Positions 18,831-25,259 of a stretch of 35,496 nt of DNA are shown in pieces; position 1 is the first letter of the stretch; each line of letters opens with the position of its first letter. The translations under genes were made by a program, and so were the position numbers. The notes under the pieces were generated by a model. The model ran no database searches and was not told the origin of the DNA. It saw only the letters and a list, made by a program, of their open reading frames with translations. The DNA is from a virus, in the IMG/VR virus record IMGVR_UViG_3300035070_000839, positions 1 through 35,496 of that record, one strand, 5' to 3'.

Positions 18831-20785
18831 CATTAATCTTCCTACTGGGTAGTACCGTATATGCAAACACACCTACATTTACTGTAGGCAGTGACCCCCT
18901 TCTTAACATACAAAGCACTGGTACTGCCCTAAACCTCGGTGACGATCAAATGTCTGGGATGAAACCTCTTGGCTTTGACTTTGAGTTTTATGGTTCTACG
19001 TTTGATGATGTAAACATATCTATGAATGGTTTCTTTACCTTCCAAAACAACTTTTCTGTATCTAGAAGTAGAAACTACTTATCGGAAGTTATACCTGCTA
19101 CCTCCTTCAATTACACAGTATACCCCCTTTGGACCGATTTAATCAACAATGGCACACAAAATCCCTACATCAAGACCTTTGGTAATACATCTGATACAGA
19201 TCAATACTTTGTAATTGGATGGTACAATGCAAGAGAGTATAACAACTCTAACAAAAATTCTTTTGAGGCTATCTTATACGAAACAACAAATGTTATAGAG
19301 TTTAGATATGATAAAATAGACATATCAAACCACGACATAACTATAGGCTTGCAAGGTAACAATGAGGCTGTGACTTACCTGAGATACGAAGACACCAACT
19401 CAACAGCTTTCAATAGAACAGACGATTGGTCTTTAACTACAGCACCAGTTATAGATGAATCTTTTACTAACCTATCTTCTGAGTGTTTGGTCGATTCTGA
19501 CTTCAGTCAACTCTGTGATGTTTATGACTTAAGTTTCGATATAGAAGAAGATGACTACTACCTACAGGGCTCAGGAGTTTCTGATGCTATGCTGTTAGGT
19601 TACGATGATGAGGATGATTTTTATGGTTTCAATGATGAAGAGCTTTATACAGGAGCACTCATTTTTTCTACGAGTGATGATGGCAGGAGTGATACTGGTG
19701 ATTTCTACGATGATATTGCTAGCATTGGTTATATGGAATATGATAGCAGGGATGTAGAAGAACATGAAGACACTTTTGATAGTTTCGATATATTTGATTT
19801 TGGGGATTCTACTCTGGATAATAGTACAGAAGGATCATTAACTTTTGTAGATATACTAATACCTTTAGATGAACTACCTGAGGTAAGAGTTACAGAAGAA
19901 GAGTTTGTAGAGTTTGCTCAACATATGGATGAGCACTTTGACTTTGAAGATGAGATAGACAGGGAAGAGTACGAAGAACAGTTTGAAGACTTTGAAGAAG
20001 AGATAGAGGAGAGAGAAGAGCTTGGAGAAACGGAAGAAGAGTTTGAAGAAGAATATGAAGAAGAATTTAAAGAAGAGGAGATTGGTGAAGAACTTACTGA
20101 AGAGTCAGGAGATAGACCTGAACGAAGAACTAGACGTAGGGATGTAGTATCTGTTACAAATTCTGTAGTTAGTAATTCTATAGCTAACAGTTACGGAAAC
20201 AGTAACTCTTCTAGTACATCTAGCACCACATCTTCTGCAGTATCAGGGGGTTCAGGTGGTACATCTATATCTAGTTCGCCTAGCATCTCAGACCAGATAG
20301 CATCTGCACAAGTACAAACAAATAATGTTTTACAATCTATAGAGATATTGCCAGTGCCTACTATGGACAATACACCATCTGTAATGATGGCTGAGGTACA
20401 AGTTACGTCTATGGAAAACCAAATACAAAGTGTTACAAGCACTATGGTTACATCATCTGAAGCAGAACAGATAGCAGAGGAGATAGTAGCCAACAACATA
20501 AGGGCACAGCAAGAGTCATCACAAACACAACAAGAGGAGTCTGGACAATATGATTCGCAAGGACAATCTAATTTAATTGCCTACATGAACTACGTACCCA
20601 ACTTCTCTGACTATACTTCTGCTAACATAACAGATCAAACAAACTGGTATACACCAACTGTGATATACGCAAGTGTAACGCTAGAAGATAATGCAGGGTA
20701 TAGTTTTATGATATCTGATAGTATGAACACCCTACAAAACATGACAGGTGGACAGTCTACAGAATTTTTTATAGATAGGAGATAG
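18815..20785 (+). CDS. Exported nidogen-like-domain protein with acidic coil (656 aa)
   Basis: Residues 1-17 are a signal peptide (MYRLLTLIFLLGSTVYA, cleavage before NTP). Residues of about 20-210 match the nidogen-like (NIDO) beta-sandwich pattern: LGFDFEFYGSTFDDVNISMN, GFFTF, PLWTDL, FVIGWYNA, SFEAILYETTNVIEFRYD, ITIGLQG. An Asp/Tyr-rich stretch follows. Residues of about 370-435 are an extremely acidic Glu/Phe coil. A basic patch (RPERRTRRRD) and a Ser/Gln-rich C-terminal region come last. NIDO domains are usually extracellular and adhesive. The gene starts inside the 3' end of the other exported-protein gene and is followed by holin-like genes. Function in the phage cycle is not established. 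Confidence 0.75.
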   Translation: MYRLLTLIFLLGSTVYANTPTFTVGSDPLLNIQSTGTALNLGDDQMSGMKPLGFDFEFYGSTFDDVNISMNGFFTFQNNFSVSRSRNYLSEVIPATSFNYTVYPLWTDLINNGTQNPYIKTFGNTSDTDQYFVIGWYNAREYNNSNKNSFEAILYETTNVIEFRYDKIDISNHDITIGLQGNNEAVTYLRYEDTNSTAFNRTDDWSLTTAPVIDESFTNLSSECLVDSDFSQLCDVYDLSFDIEEDDYYLQGSGVSDAMLLGYDDEDDFYGFNDEELYTGALIFSTSDDGRSDTGDFYDDIASIGYMEYDSRDVEEHEDTFDSFDIFDFGDSTLDNSTEGSLTFVDILIPLDELPEVRVTEEEFVEFAQHMDEHFDFEDEIDREEYEEQFEDFEEEIEEREELGETEEEFEEEYEEEFKEEEIGEELTEESGDRPERRTRRRDVVSVTNSVVSNSIANSYGNSNSSSTSSTTSSAVSGGSGGTSISSSPSISDQIASAQVQTNNVLQSIEILPVPTMDNTPSVMMAEVQVTSMENQIQSVTSTMVTSSEAEQIAEEIVANNIRAQQESSQTQQEESGQYDSQGQSNLIAYMNYVPNFSDYTSANITDQTNWYTPTVIYASVTLEDNAGYSFMISDSMNTLQNMTGGQSTEFFIDRR

Positions 20786-20786
20786 T

Positions 20787-21029
20787 ATGAGTGAACCAGA
20801 AATAAAGATAGTAGAAGTACCTAAAAAATCATGGTACAATAATGCTGAGGGTTTTGATAAGTGGAGGGTCTTTCCTAGACTTCTGATAAGCCTTTATGGA
20901 TTAATGTTCTATAAAACATCCATGTGGTTTATGACTTTACCAGACCCTACCAATGCACAATCAGCTTTTGTATCTGTGATAGTGGGTGCAGGAGCAGCTT
21001 GGTTCGGTCTTTACGTAGGCAAAAAATAA
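20787..21029 (+). CDS. Holin-like small membrane protein (80 aa)
   Basis: The N-terminal 30 residues are polar and aromatic (SWYNNAEGFDKWRVFPR). Two hydrophobic segments follow, at about residues 31-50 (LLISLYGLMFYKTSMWFMTL) and 58-77 (SAFVSVIVGAGAAWFGLYVG). The W-D-WR-PR pattern before two TM helices is common in marine phage holin-like proteins. It starts 1 bp after the preceding stop, and its own stop overlaps the next gene (TAATG). Position at the end of the late operon suits lysis timing. The holin activity is inferred. Confidence 0.65.
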   Translation: MSEPEIKIVEVPKKSWYNNAEGFDKWRVFPRLLISLYGLMFYKTSMWFMTLPDPTNAQSAFVSVIVGAGAAWFGLYVGKK

Positions 21030-21124
21030 TGTATTTAATAAAAAAATTTATACTGAAAACAGATAGAGTCTTAGGATGGCTTACTTGTTTTTTTATAATA
21101 GCAGGTGTTATTAGACACTGGTAA
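21029..21124 (+). CDS. 31-aa membrane microprotein
   Basis: ATG 21029 overlaps the upstream stop, giving translational coupling. The product is basic at the N-terminus (MYLIKKFILKTDRV) with one TM helix (LGWLTCFFIIAGVI). A longer reading in this frame, from 20924, would overlap the holin-like gene extensively and has no comparable start signal, so the short form is preferred. It may be an accessory to the neighbouring holin-like protein. No family is recognised. Confidence 0.55.
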   Translation: MYLIKKFILKTDRVLGWLTCFFIIAGVIRHW

Positions 21125-21139
21125 ATTAAGGAGGACAAT

Positions 21140-21385
21140 ATGAAAAACATATTACCAAAGCTACAGCAGTACATCACCATAATAGGGGTGATAACTGCAA
21201 TAGGAGGGGGCTTCTACACGTGGGGACAATTTAACTTACGTCTTGACAATATAGAGAAAAGAAAGTTTAAGACTGTTAACATTGCACCTTTAGAAACTAA
21301 AGTAGAAAACCTTGAGAAAAGATTAGATAGAGTTGAAGGTAGAGTTGACAATATTGGTAACAATGACAACCCACTAGCTAACTAG
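21140..21385 (+). CDS. Small membrane protein with coiled coil (81 aa)
   Basis: A strong site (AAGGAGG, 5 nt) precedes the ATG. Residues 10-28 are a TM helix (YITIIGVITAIGGGFYTWG). Residues 45-72 are a heptad-type coil (LETKVENLEKRLDRVEGRVD). The N-in, periplasmic-coil layout resembles i-spanin or hemolysin XhlA-like phage proteins. It is the last gene of the late operon before the convergent junction. Assignment to lysis is by layout and position. Confidence 0.65.
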   Translation: MKNILPKLQQYITIIGVITAIGGGFYTWGQFNLRLDNIEKRKFKTVNIAPLETKVENLEKRLDRVEGRVDNIGNNDNPLAN

Positions 21386-21398
21386 TATTTACATTATA

Positions 21399-21420
21399 AA
21401 TAGTTTTCATCACAACTATT
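21399..21420. promoter_or_regulatory. Perfect 7-bp inverted repeat after late operon
   Basis: AATAGTT and AACTATT flank an 8-base loop, 13 bp past the last late stop and 2 bp before a -35 box. There is no T run after it in either direction. It could be a weak late terminator or 3'-end stabiliser, or an operator for the adjacent promoter. Confidence 0.45.
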
Positions 21421-21422
21421 GA

Positions 21423-21452
21423 TTGGACAAATCTGTATTCTGTGTGTATAAT
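21423..21452 (+). promoter_or_regulatory. Sigma70-like promoter before 21-aa microprotein
   Basis: TTGGAC, an 18-bp spacer and consensus TATAAT. It faces right, toward the 21-residue ORF at 21491 and into the antisense of the leftward operon end. Confidence 0.55.
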
Positions 21453-21490
21453 GAAAGTATCATTAACCTTTCCATGCCTAGGAGTATTTC

Positions 21491-21556
21491 ATGGAAGACA
21501 TTGTGCACATTGCATCATATTTAGTAATAATTATCTGTTTATCACAGGTTCTGTAA
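21491..21556 (+). CDS. 21-aa membrane microprotein
   Basis: The reading frame MEDIVHIASYLVIIICLSQV-L has an AGGAG site with 6-nt spacing, and a sigma70-like promoter lies about 40 bp upstream. The peptide is nearly all one hydrophobic helix after an acidic N-terminus. CCATG (21471-21475) can pair with CATGG at the start codon and fold the ribosome binding site into a loop, suggesting translational control. It sits alone between convergent operons. No family is recognised, and coding at this length cannot be proven from one sequence. Confidence 0.45.
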   Translation: MEDIVHIASYLVIIICLSQVL

Positions 21557-21584
21557 AAAAAAGTTCCTCAGAATCGTTTCTAAG
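21555..21584 (-). terminator. Leftward terminator of replication operon (distal)
   Basis: On the - strand, CTTAGAA pairs with TTCTGAG around ACGA (7 bp including one G-U). Four bases later comes a run of eight T. The plus-strand reading would have a C-A mismatch and no T run, so the orientation is leftward. Confidence 0.6.
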
Positions 21585-21617
21585 ACCCTTTTAACACCTC
21601 CTGAATAGTAGACATCC

Positions 21618-21638
21618 AAAAACAACAACTTTCGTTGT
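21618..21638 (-). terminator. Leftward terminator of replication operon (proximal)
   Basis: On the - strand, ACAAC-GAAA-GTTGT forms a 5-bp stem with a GNRA-type tetraloop, followed by TGTTTTT. It starts 18 bp after the last leftward stop codon (21656). Confidence 0.55.
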
Positions 21639-21655
21639 ATGGGCTTCTATGTGCT

Positions 21656-21922
21656 TTATTTAAGGAATGAGGGTATTTTGTCTTGTAAAAGTTCTATTTC
21701 ACGTTTTAGTTCGTGTAAGAGGTTAGTTAGGGTTAGTGTACCTTCATAAGTATCATTCCAATCATCCATTGCTTGTCTAAAAAGCTTAGGATCAAGAGTT
21801 TGATTCTCTAGATACACTTTCCCATCCTGACTTAACTCTACAGTTAACTGTGCAAGTATAGCTCTATTTTTCTTTTTGGTCTGCAACGGACTGATCCAAT
21901 ACTTTTCTTGTGGTTGGGTCAA
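21656..21922 (-). CDS. Hypothetical protein, last gene of leftward operon (up to 88 aa)
   Basis: The conserved-looking part is NRAILAQLTVELSQDGKVYL, followed by a helical C-terminus ending LLHELKREIELLQDKIPSFL. It is probably a small soluble protein with a terminal coil. The listed start is TTG 21922, which has no clear ribosome binding site and gives a 59-bp overlap with the gene before it. An internal TTG near residue 13 would shorten the overlap, so the start is uncertain. Two T-run hairpins follow the stop. Function is unknown. Confidence 0.55.
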   Translation of the reverse strand: MTQPQEKYWISPLQTKKKNRAILAQLTVELSQDGKVYLENQTLDPKLFRQAMDDWNDTYEGTLTLTNLLHELKREIELLQDKIPSFLK

Positions 21923-22145
21923 CTAAGACATGTTGCATAGCTCGAAGACTATTAAGCATTTCACTTACTTCACCATAGGGTAAGGTTGCTAACTTCTGTA
22001 AGATAGTGTTAGCTAGTTGGTCTTGCATAAGATAGAACCTTACAGGTTTAAAAGCTTCATTCTGGTCTGGTGTATTAGGGTCATCAGCCTGAAATGTGCC
22101 ATCCTCCTTACGTGCTCTTTCTTTTTTTACTTCTTCTTTACTCAT
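21864..22145 (-). CDS. Hypothetical small phage protein (93 aa)
   Basis: The preferred start is ATG 22145, which has AGGAG 6 nt upstream. The in-frame ATG at 22163 lies before that site. The N-terminus is basic and disordered, with RARKEDGTFQADDPNTPDQN, a pattern I associate with small phage proteins that follow replication genes. A helical part follows (LANTILQKLATLPYGEVSEM). The start overlaps the stop of the DUF3310 gene. Function is unknown. Confidence 0.65.
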   Translation of the reverse strand: MSKEEVKKERARKEDGTFQADDPNTPDQNEAFKPVRFYLMQDQLANTILQKLATLPYGEVSEMLNSLRAMQHVLVDPTTRKVLDQSVADQKEK

Positions 22146-22416
22146 CACTAACTCCTTCTTCATCGTGAATAAACAATGCTATAATAGCATAATGTATTAA
22201 TTTAAGCAAGTCTTTTCTTTGATCTTCGTGACTTCCTTTCTTTCCATATCGCTGTGCATACTTAAGCACATTACCGATACAAAAACCTTTACCATACCCT
22301 GAGTCTATAATTACCTCAGTAGCCTGTAAGTTATTTTTAGAATAATGTTGTGTGTAAGTATTTATTATGTACACTAGAATTTGTTTAATTAAATTCTTTT
22401 CATTGTATTTAAACAT
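22138..22416 (-). CDS. DUF3310 (SaV-like) protein (92 aa)
   Basis: The C-terminal half carries the DUF3310 signature: GFCIGNVLKYAQRYGKKGSH, then a DLLKLIHYAII helix. This family is frequent in phage replication regions and is sometimes labelled nucleotide kinase-like, without firm biochemical proof. The preferred start is ATG 22416 (MFKYNEKNL), which overlaps the upstream stop by 8 bp. A TTG at 22437 would add seven residues. It is embedded in the run of overlapping leftward genes after endonuclease I. Confidence 0.75.
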   Translation of the reverse strand: MFKYNEKNLIKQILVYIINTYTQHYSKNNLQATEVIIDSGYGKGFCIGNVLKYAQRYGKKGSHEDQRKDLLKLIHYAIIALFIHDEEGVSDE

Positions 22417-22753
22417 CCTTTTTCCCTGGAAAAGCAATTATATTTTCTCCTTTACCTTCTACTTCTTTTTTTCTTTTTTTATCTAACTCTCTATGTATAG
22501 CATAATTACCTGCTTCCATAACTAAGTCTTGTTGTTCTGTAGCTAAACTCATAAGACCTGAAAATAATATGTACATCTTAGTTGCAGCACCTTCTGTAAC
22601 ATCCCCTGGAAGTTTATCTGCACCTAGTATTTCAAAACCATTATCTTCTGGTCGTAATACAATATATAGATAACCTTCTTTTAAGTCAAGTGAGTCTACA
22701 AGTTTTTTTATTCTATCATCATCTTCAAACGTAATAGTTATATCATCAGTCAT
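22409..22753 (-). CDS. Hypothetical protein (114 aa)
   Basis: The preferred start is ATG 22753 (MTDDITITFEDDDRIKKLVD), with AAGGAG 7 nt upstream. A longer reading from 22819 would lie deep inside endonuclease I. The N-terminal half is acidic and beta-like (LYIVLRPEDNGFEIL). The middle is helical (MYILFSGLMSLATEQQDLVM). The C-terminus is very basic (KKRKKEVEGKGEN), ending in AFPGKK. It overlaps both neighbours by 8 bp. No family is recognised. Confidence 0.65.
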   Translation of the reverse strand: MTDDITITFEDDDRIKKLVDSLDLKEGYLYIVLRPEDNGFEILGADKLPGDVTEGAATKMYILFSGLMSLATEQQDLVMEAGNYAIHRELDKKRKKEVEGKGENIIAFPGKKDV

Positions 22754-23114
22754 CCATCCACTCCTTAGGTATAGTTCCTTGTGCCCAAAGAAAACCATGC
22801 CTATCACACCAATCTGCATATGTAGTTTTTGAACCTTTTAATATTTTATTATCTGCCTGTACAAATATAAACCTTACATCTAAGTCTTGCCATTGTTCTT
22901 TTATCATAAGATGCTTTACTCTATCATTTGTTGTAAGCCTACCTTTAGCCTCAATATAAAAGTCTTTTTCTTTTATGTAAAAGTCTGGGGTGTATGATCT
23001 TATCTTAGGTACATATGTAAAAGTTTTAGGCTCATAATCAAACTTTATTTTTTTCTTACCTAAGTCTGCAGCAACTCTTATCTCAAACTTTGATCTATAA
23101 GGTAATTTCAACAT
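22746..23114 (-). CDS. T7 endonuclease I-like Holliday junction resolvase (122 aa)
   Basis: This enzyme resolves branched DNA and, in T7, also helps degrade host DNA. The PD-(D/E)XK core is visible: E11 in SKFE, D44 in YTPDF, and E55 and K57 in IEAKG. The spacing (33, 11, 2) is close to that of T7 endonuclease I (E20, D55, E65, K67). The C-terminal WCDRHGFLWA is also typical. The length is slightly below the 149 residues of T7 gp3. It overlaps both neighbouring genes, in the middle of the leftward replication operon. Confidence 0.85.
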   Translation of the reverse strand: MLKLPYRSKFEIRVAADLGKKKIKFDYEPKTFTYVPKIRSYTPDFYIKEKDFYIEAKGRLTTNDRVKHLMIKEQWQDLDVRFIFVQADNKILKGSKTTYADWCDRHGFLWAQGTIPKEWMDD

Positions 23115-23481
23115 CTTTAGGACATCCTATATCTAATAATTCTAAAACATTATCTATTATTTCTTTTTCGTAAGGCTCACCGTTATCATAATCTATAGCT
23201 TCGTAGAACTCATTTATCAAAACTATAACTATACCTTTCTGTAAAAGAATGTTACGTACCTTCTCTAGGCTTTGATCTAATTCATTCATACCTCTTGACT
23301 CATCAAAAGGTTTTACAGGAGATAAGCCTACATACAATGGTATACCAAAATCACTATCTCTAAGTATCTTTATTATGTCTGAGCCTTTCTGGTGACTCCA
23401 GTTATCAGGATATAGATAATGTATGTTTTTATTTTCTGTAAAGTCTGCTACAGAAAGATTGTAAGTTTTAAGAATGGGCAT
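23095..23481 (-). CDS. Hypothetical protein (128 aa)
   Basis: It lies between the Cas4-like exonuclease and endonuclease I, overlapping both (14 and 20 bp). Features seen: MPILKTYNLSVADFTENKNI, then an alpha/beta pattern with GIPLYVGLSP and a beta strand GIVIVLINEFYEAIDYDNGE, then a helical C-terminus (IIDNVLELLDIG). No catalytic motif is recognised. The location between two nucleases suggests a DNA-metabolism or nuclease-partner role, but this is inference. Confidence 0.65.
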   Translation of the reverse strand: MPILKTYNLSVADFTENKNIHYLYPDNWSHQKGSDIIKILRDSDFGIPLYVGLSPVKPFDESRGMNELDQSLEKVRNILLQKGIVIVLINEFYEAIDYDNGEPYEKEIIDNVLELLDIGCPKDVEITL

Positions 23482-24337
23482 CTGTAACTACCTTGGTGTA
23501 CCATGCATACGGAGGATTCTTTGCCCTAGATGTTTGCTTAGGTATGTATTTAGCTTTAGACCAACAGTTGTGCCTAAACCCACAGAAACCACATTCTCTA
23601 GGTAAAAGTTTATTACCGTTAGGTTCACCTTTATCTATCTCATCTGTAGGTTTAAATTGTTTCTCTACTCGTTTTGTTTTCTTTAACTTACGTACATTAA
23701 CAGTGGCTGACTCTAAGGCTTCTTTCTTTTCTTGCTCTTGAATGTCTGGAGCTTCACAAACCGTGACCTCACCTGACGATTTATCTACAACAATCCACCC
23801 TCCAAATGGCTTGTCTACACCTTCAGCGTAGGCATAACCTTGGACTACGTACCCAAAAGGATCATCTTCTTTTACCTTAGAGTAGCCACCGAATTTTCCA
23901 AATTTATTTTGGAACGCATATGGACTAGCAGATTTAATATCATATACTTTATCATCTATTATAATATCTAAAGTTCCATTAATATCTGTATCATCTAAAT
24001 TAATTTTTGTTTTCTTTTGTTCGTCTTGCACATCTATTCCAGATGCTTTCATAACTGCTACTAAAGCAGCTTCTACTAAGTCTCCTAGTAAGAAACGCAT
24101 AATTGCATTGTAACCAAACTCTTGTTCAATGCCTAGCTTTTCTGATTGTTGTTGACATAGAGGTTTGCCTAATGCAGACAAACGTAGTTTATGTTCTCTT
24201 GGTTCTCTAGAAAATTGTTTCTCTAGTGCTTGACCACAAGAATCTTTAAACTCTTGAACCAGAGAGGAAGGCATTTCTGCCTCCCCCTTGATCCCTCTCT
24301 TCAAATAATCCTGTATGAGTATTTGAATCGAGTTCAT
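23468..24337 (-). CDS. Cas4/RecB-like PD-(D/E)XK exonuclease with Fe-S cysteines (289 aa)
   Basis: This probable ssDNA or dsDNA exonuclease likely takes the place of T7 gp6. RecB-family motifs seen: D124 in GTLD, D133-I-K135 in VYDIKSA, and the QxxxY helix Q166-Y170 in VVQGYAYAEG. Four Cys (C61, then C249, C252 and C258 in RECGFCGFRHNCW) have the one-plus-three layout of Cas4 and AddB 4Fe-4S clusters. The gene begins directly after the stop of the ssDNA-binding-like gene and overlaps the next gene by 14 bp. Exonuclease function is established for the family. There is no CRISPR system nearby, so the Cas4 resemblance is structural only. Confidence 0.85.
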   Translation of the reverse strand: MNSIQILIQDYLKRGIKGEAEMPSSLVQEFKDSCGQALEKQFSREPREHKLRLSALGKPLCQQQSEKLGIEQEFGYNAIMRFLLGDLVEAALVAVMKASGIDVQDEQKKTKINLDDTDINGTLDIIIDDKVYDIKSASPYAFQNKFGKFGGYSKVKEDDPFGYVVQGYAYAEGVDKPFGGWIVVDKSSGEVTVCEAPDIQEQEKKEALESATVNVRKLKKTKRVEKQFKPTDEIDKGEPNGNKLLPRECGFCGFRHNCWSKAKYIPKQTSRAKNPPYAWYTKVVTDAHS

Positions 24338-25195
24338 TTATGCCTCGACAGCAGCAAGGTCGATAGCATCTTCCACACCTAAGCCACCTTTAGCTTCAGT
24401 GTGCTCACCTGATACACGGAGATTATAGGAATTAATCGAATCAGCAAAGCTCTTTAAAAGTTCTTTGTCTTCTTTCGAGAAATCCACTGTATCAGATATA
24501 GACATGTCACTAGAATAGTAGATAGTCGCACCATTCTTATGACGTACAGATTTCATCTTTGCTACAACATTCCAAGTAAGTAAGTTTTTACTATCTACAT
24601 CTTTAAAAAATTGAGATATAGGAGTATAACTTGCACCCTTACCATAGAATACTACTGGCACATCTGTTACAGGAGCATCTTCACCTGTTGCAGTTTTACC
24701 ATCAGCAATAGTAACTAATCCGTACAATACTTGATTACACTTAACCATAGCAGATGCAGCAGCTTCTGGAGAATCAGTACCTAACTCTTCTATTTCTTTA
24801 CGAGTTAGCTTGCCACACTTATATCCGCCTTCATTATCTGGGAAGACATCATTAAGTTTAGCTTGCTGAGTACTACGAACAGAGTATGCACCCTGCTCAT
24901 TGTCCCATAGGCTGTACATAAACCTTCTCACAAAAACTCTGAAAGTCACATCCTTACCAAAAACTTTTTCTTTAGTGTTTGGGTTGTATAATGCAAAGTG
25001 ACCTCTAGGCAATGTATTACCTGCGTCATCTTCTGGTGAGTGGTTAATTGACAATCTAGCAAACGAATCGCCAGAGGATTGAGATTCCATCCCATCCCTT
25101 TGACCAAGCATATTTGCTAGTTCATCTACAGACAATTTATCCAGATTATCTGGAATTACGAGGTCTGTATTCTCGGTAGTCGCTAGTTGTGTCAT
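24338..25195 (-). CDS. Probable single-stranded DNA-binding protein (285 aa)
   Basis: It occupies the place of the T7 gp2.5 gene, between polymerase and exonuclease, and has its own promoter. Visible features: a charged N-terminus, a beta-rich middle (GHFALYNPNTKEKVFGKDVT FRVFVRRF, split here for length), VPVVFYGKGASYTPISQFF, and a C-terminal tail ending GVEDAIDLAAVEA with scattered acidic residues. The start is clear: AAGGAG lies 6 nt before the ATG. No OB-fold motif can be proven by eye. The product needs to be abundant for such a role, and the dedicated promoter fits that. Alternative: another DNA-binding or recombination mediator. Confidence 0.55.
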   Translation of the reverse strand: MTQLATTENTDLVIPDNLDKLSVDELANMLGQRDGMESQSSGDSFARLSINHSPEDDAGNTLPRGHFALYNPNTKEKVFGKDVTFRVFVRRFMYSLWDNEQGAYSVRSTQQAKLNDVFPDNEGGYKCGKLTRKEIEELGTDSPEAAASAMVKCNQVLYGLVTIADGKTATGEDAPVTDVPVVFYGKGASYTPISQFFKDVDSKNLLTWNVVAKMKSVRHKNGATIYYSSDMSISDTVDFSKEDKELLKSFADSINSYNLRVSGEHTEAKGGLGVEDAIDLAAVEA

Positions 25196-25227
25196 ATATT
25201 ACTCCTTATGAGTTGCACAATCTTATT

Positions 25228-25256
25228 ATTGTACACTAGAACTAAATTAATTGCAA
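25228..25256 (-). promoter_or_regulatory. Sigma70-like promoter for ssDNA-binding-like gene
   Basis: Leftward TTGCAA (25251-25256), 17-bp spacer, TACAAT (25228-25233). It lies in the 64-bp gap between the polymerase stop and the ATG at 25195, the largest gap inside the leftward operon. Confidence 0.6.
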
Positions 25257-25259
25257 GCA

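Noticed and set aside
20924-21124. 66-residue + strand frame overlapping the holin-like gene
   Set aside because: Its first part is the shifted frame of the 80-residue gene. Only the last 31 residues, from ATG 21029 with TAATG coupling, look like a real product.
22754-22819. N-terminal extension of the 114-residue gene to 22819
   Set aside because: It would lie wholly inside endonuclease I, while ATG 22753 has an AAGGAG site at good distance.
23468-24337. Cas4-like gene as evidence for a CRISPR system
   Set aside because: No repeats, cas1, cas2 or effector genes are present. The context is phage replication.
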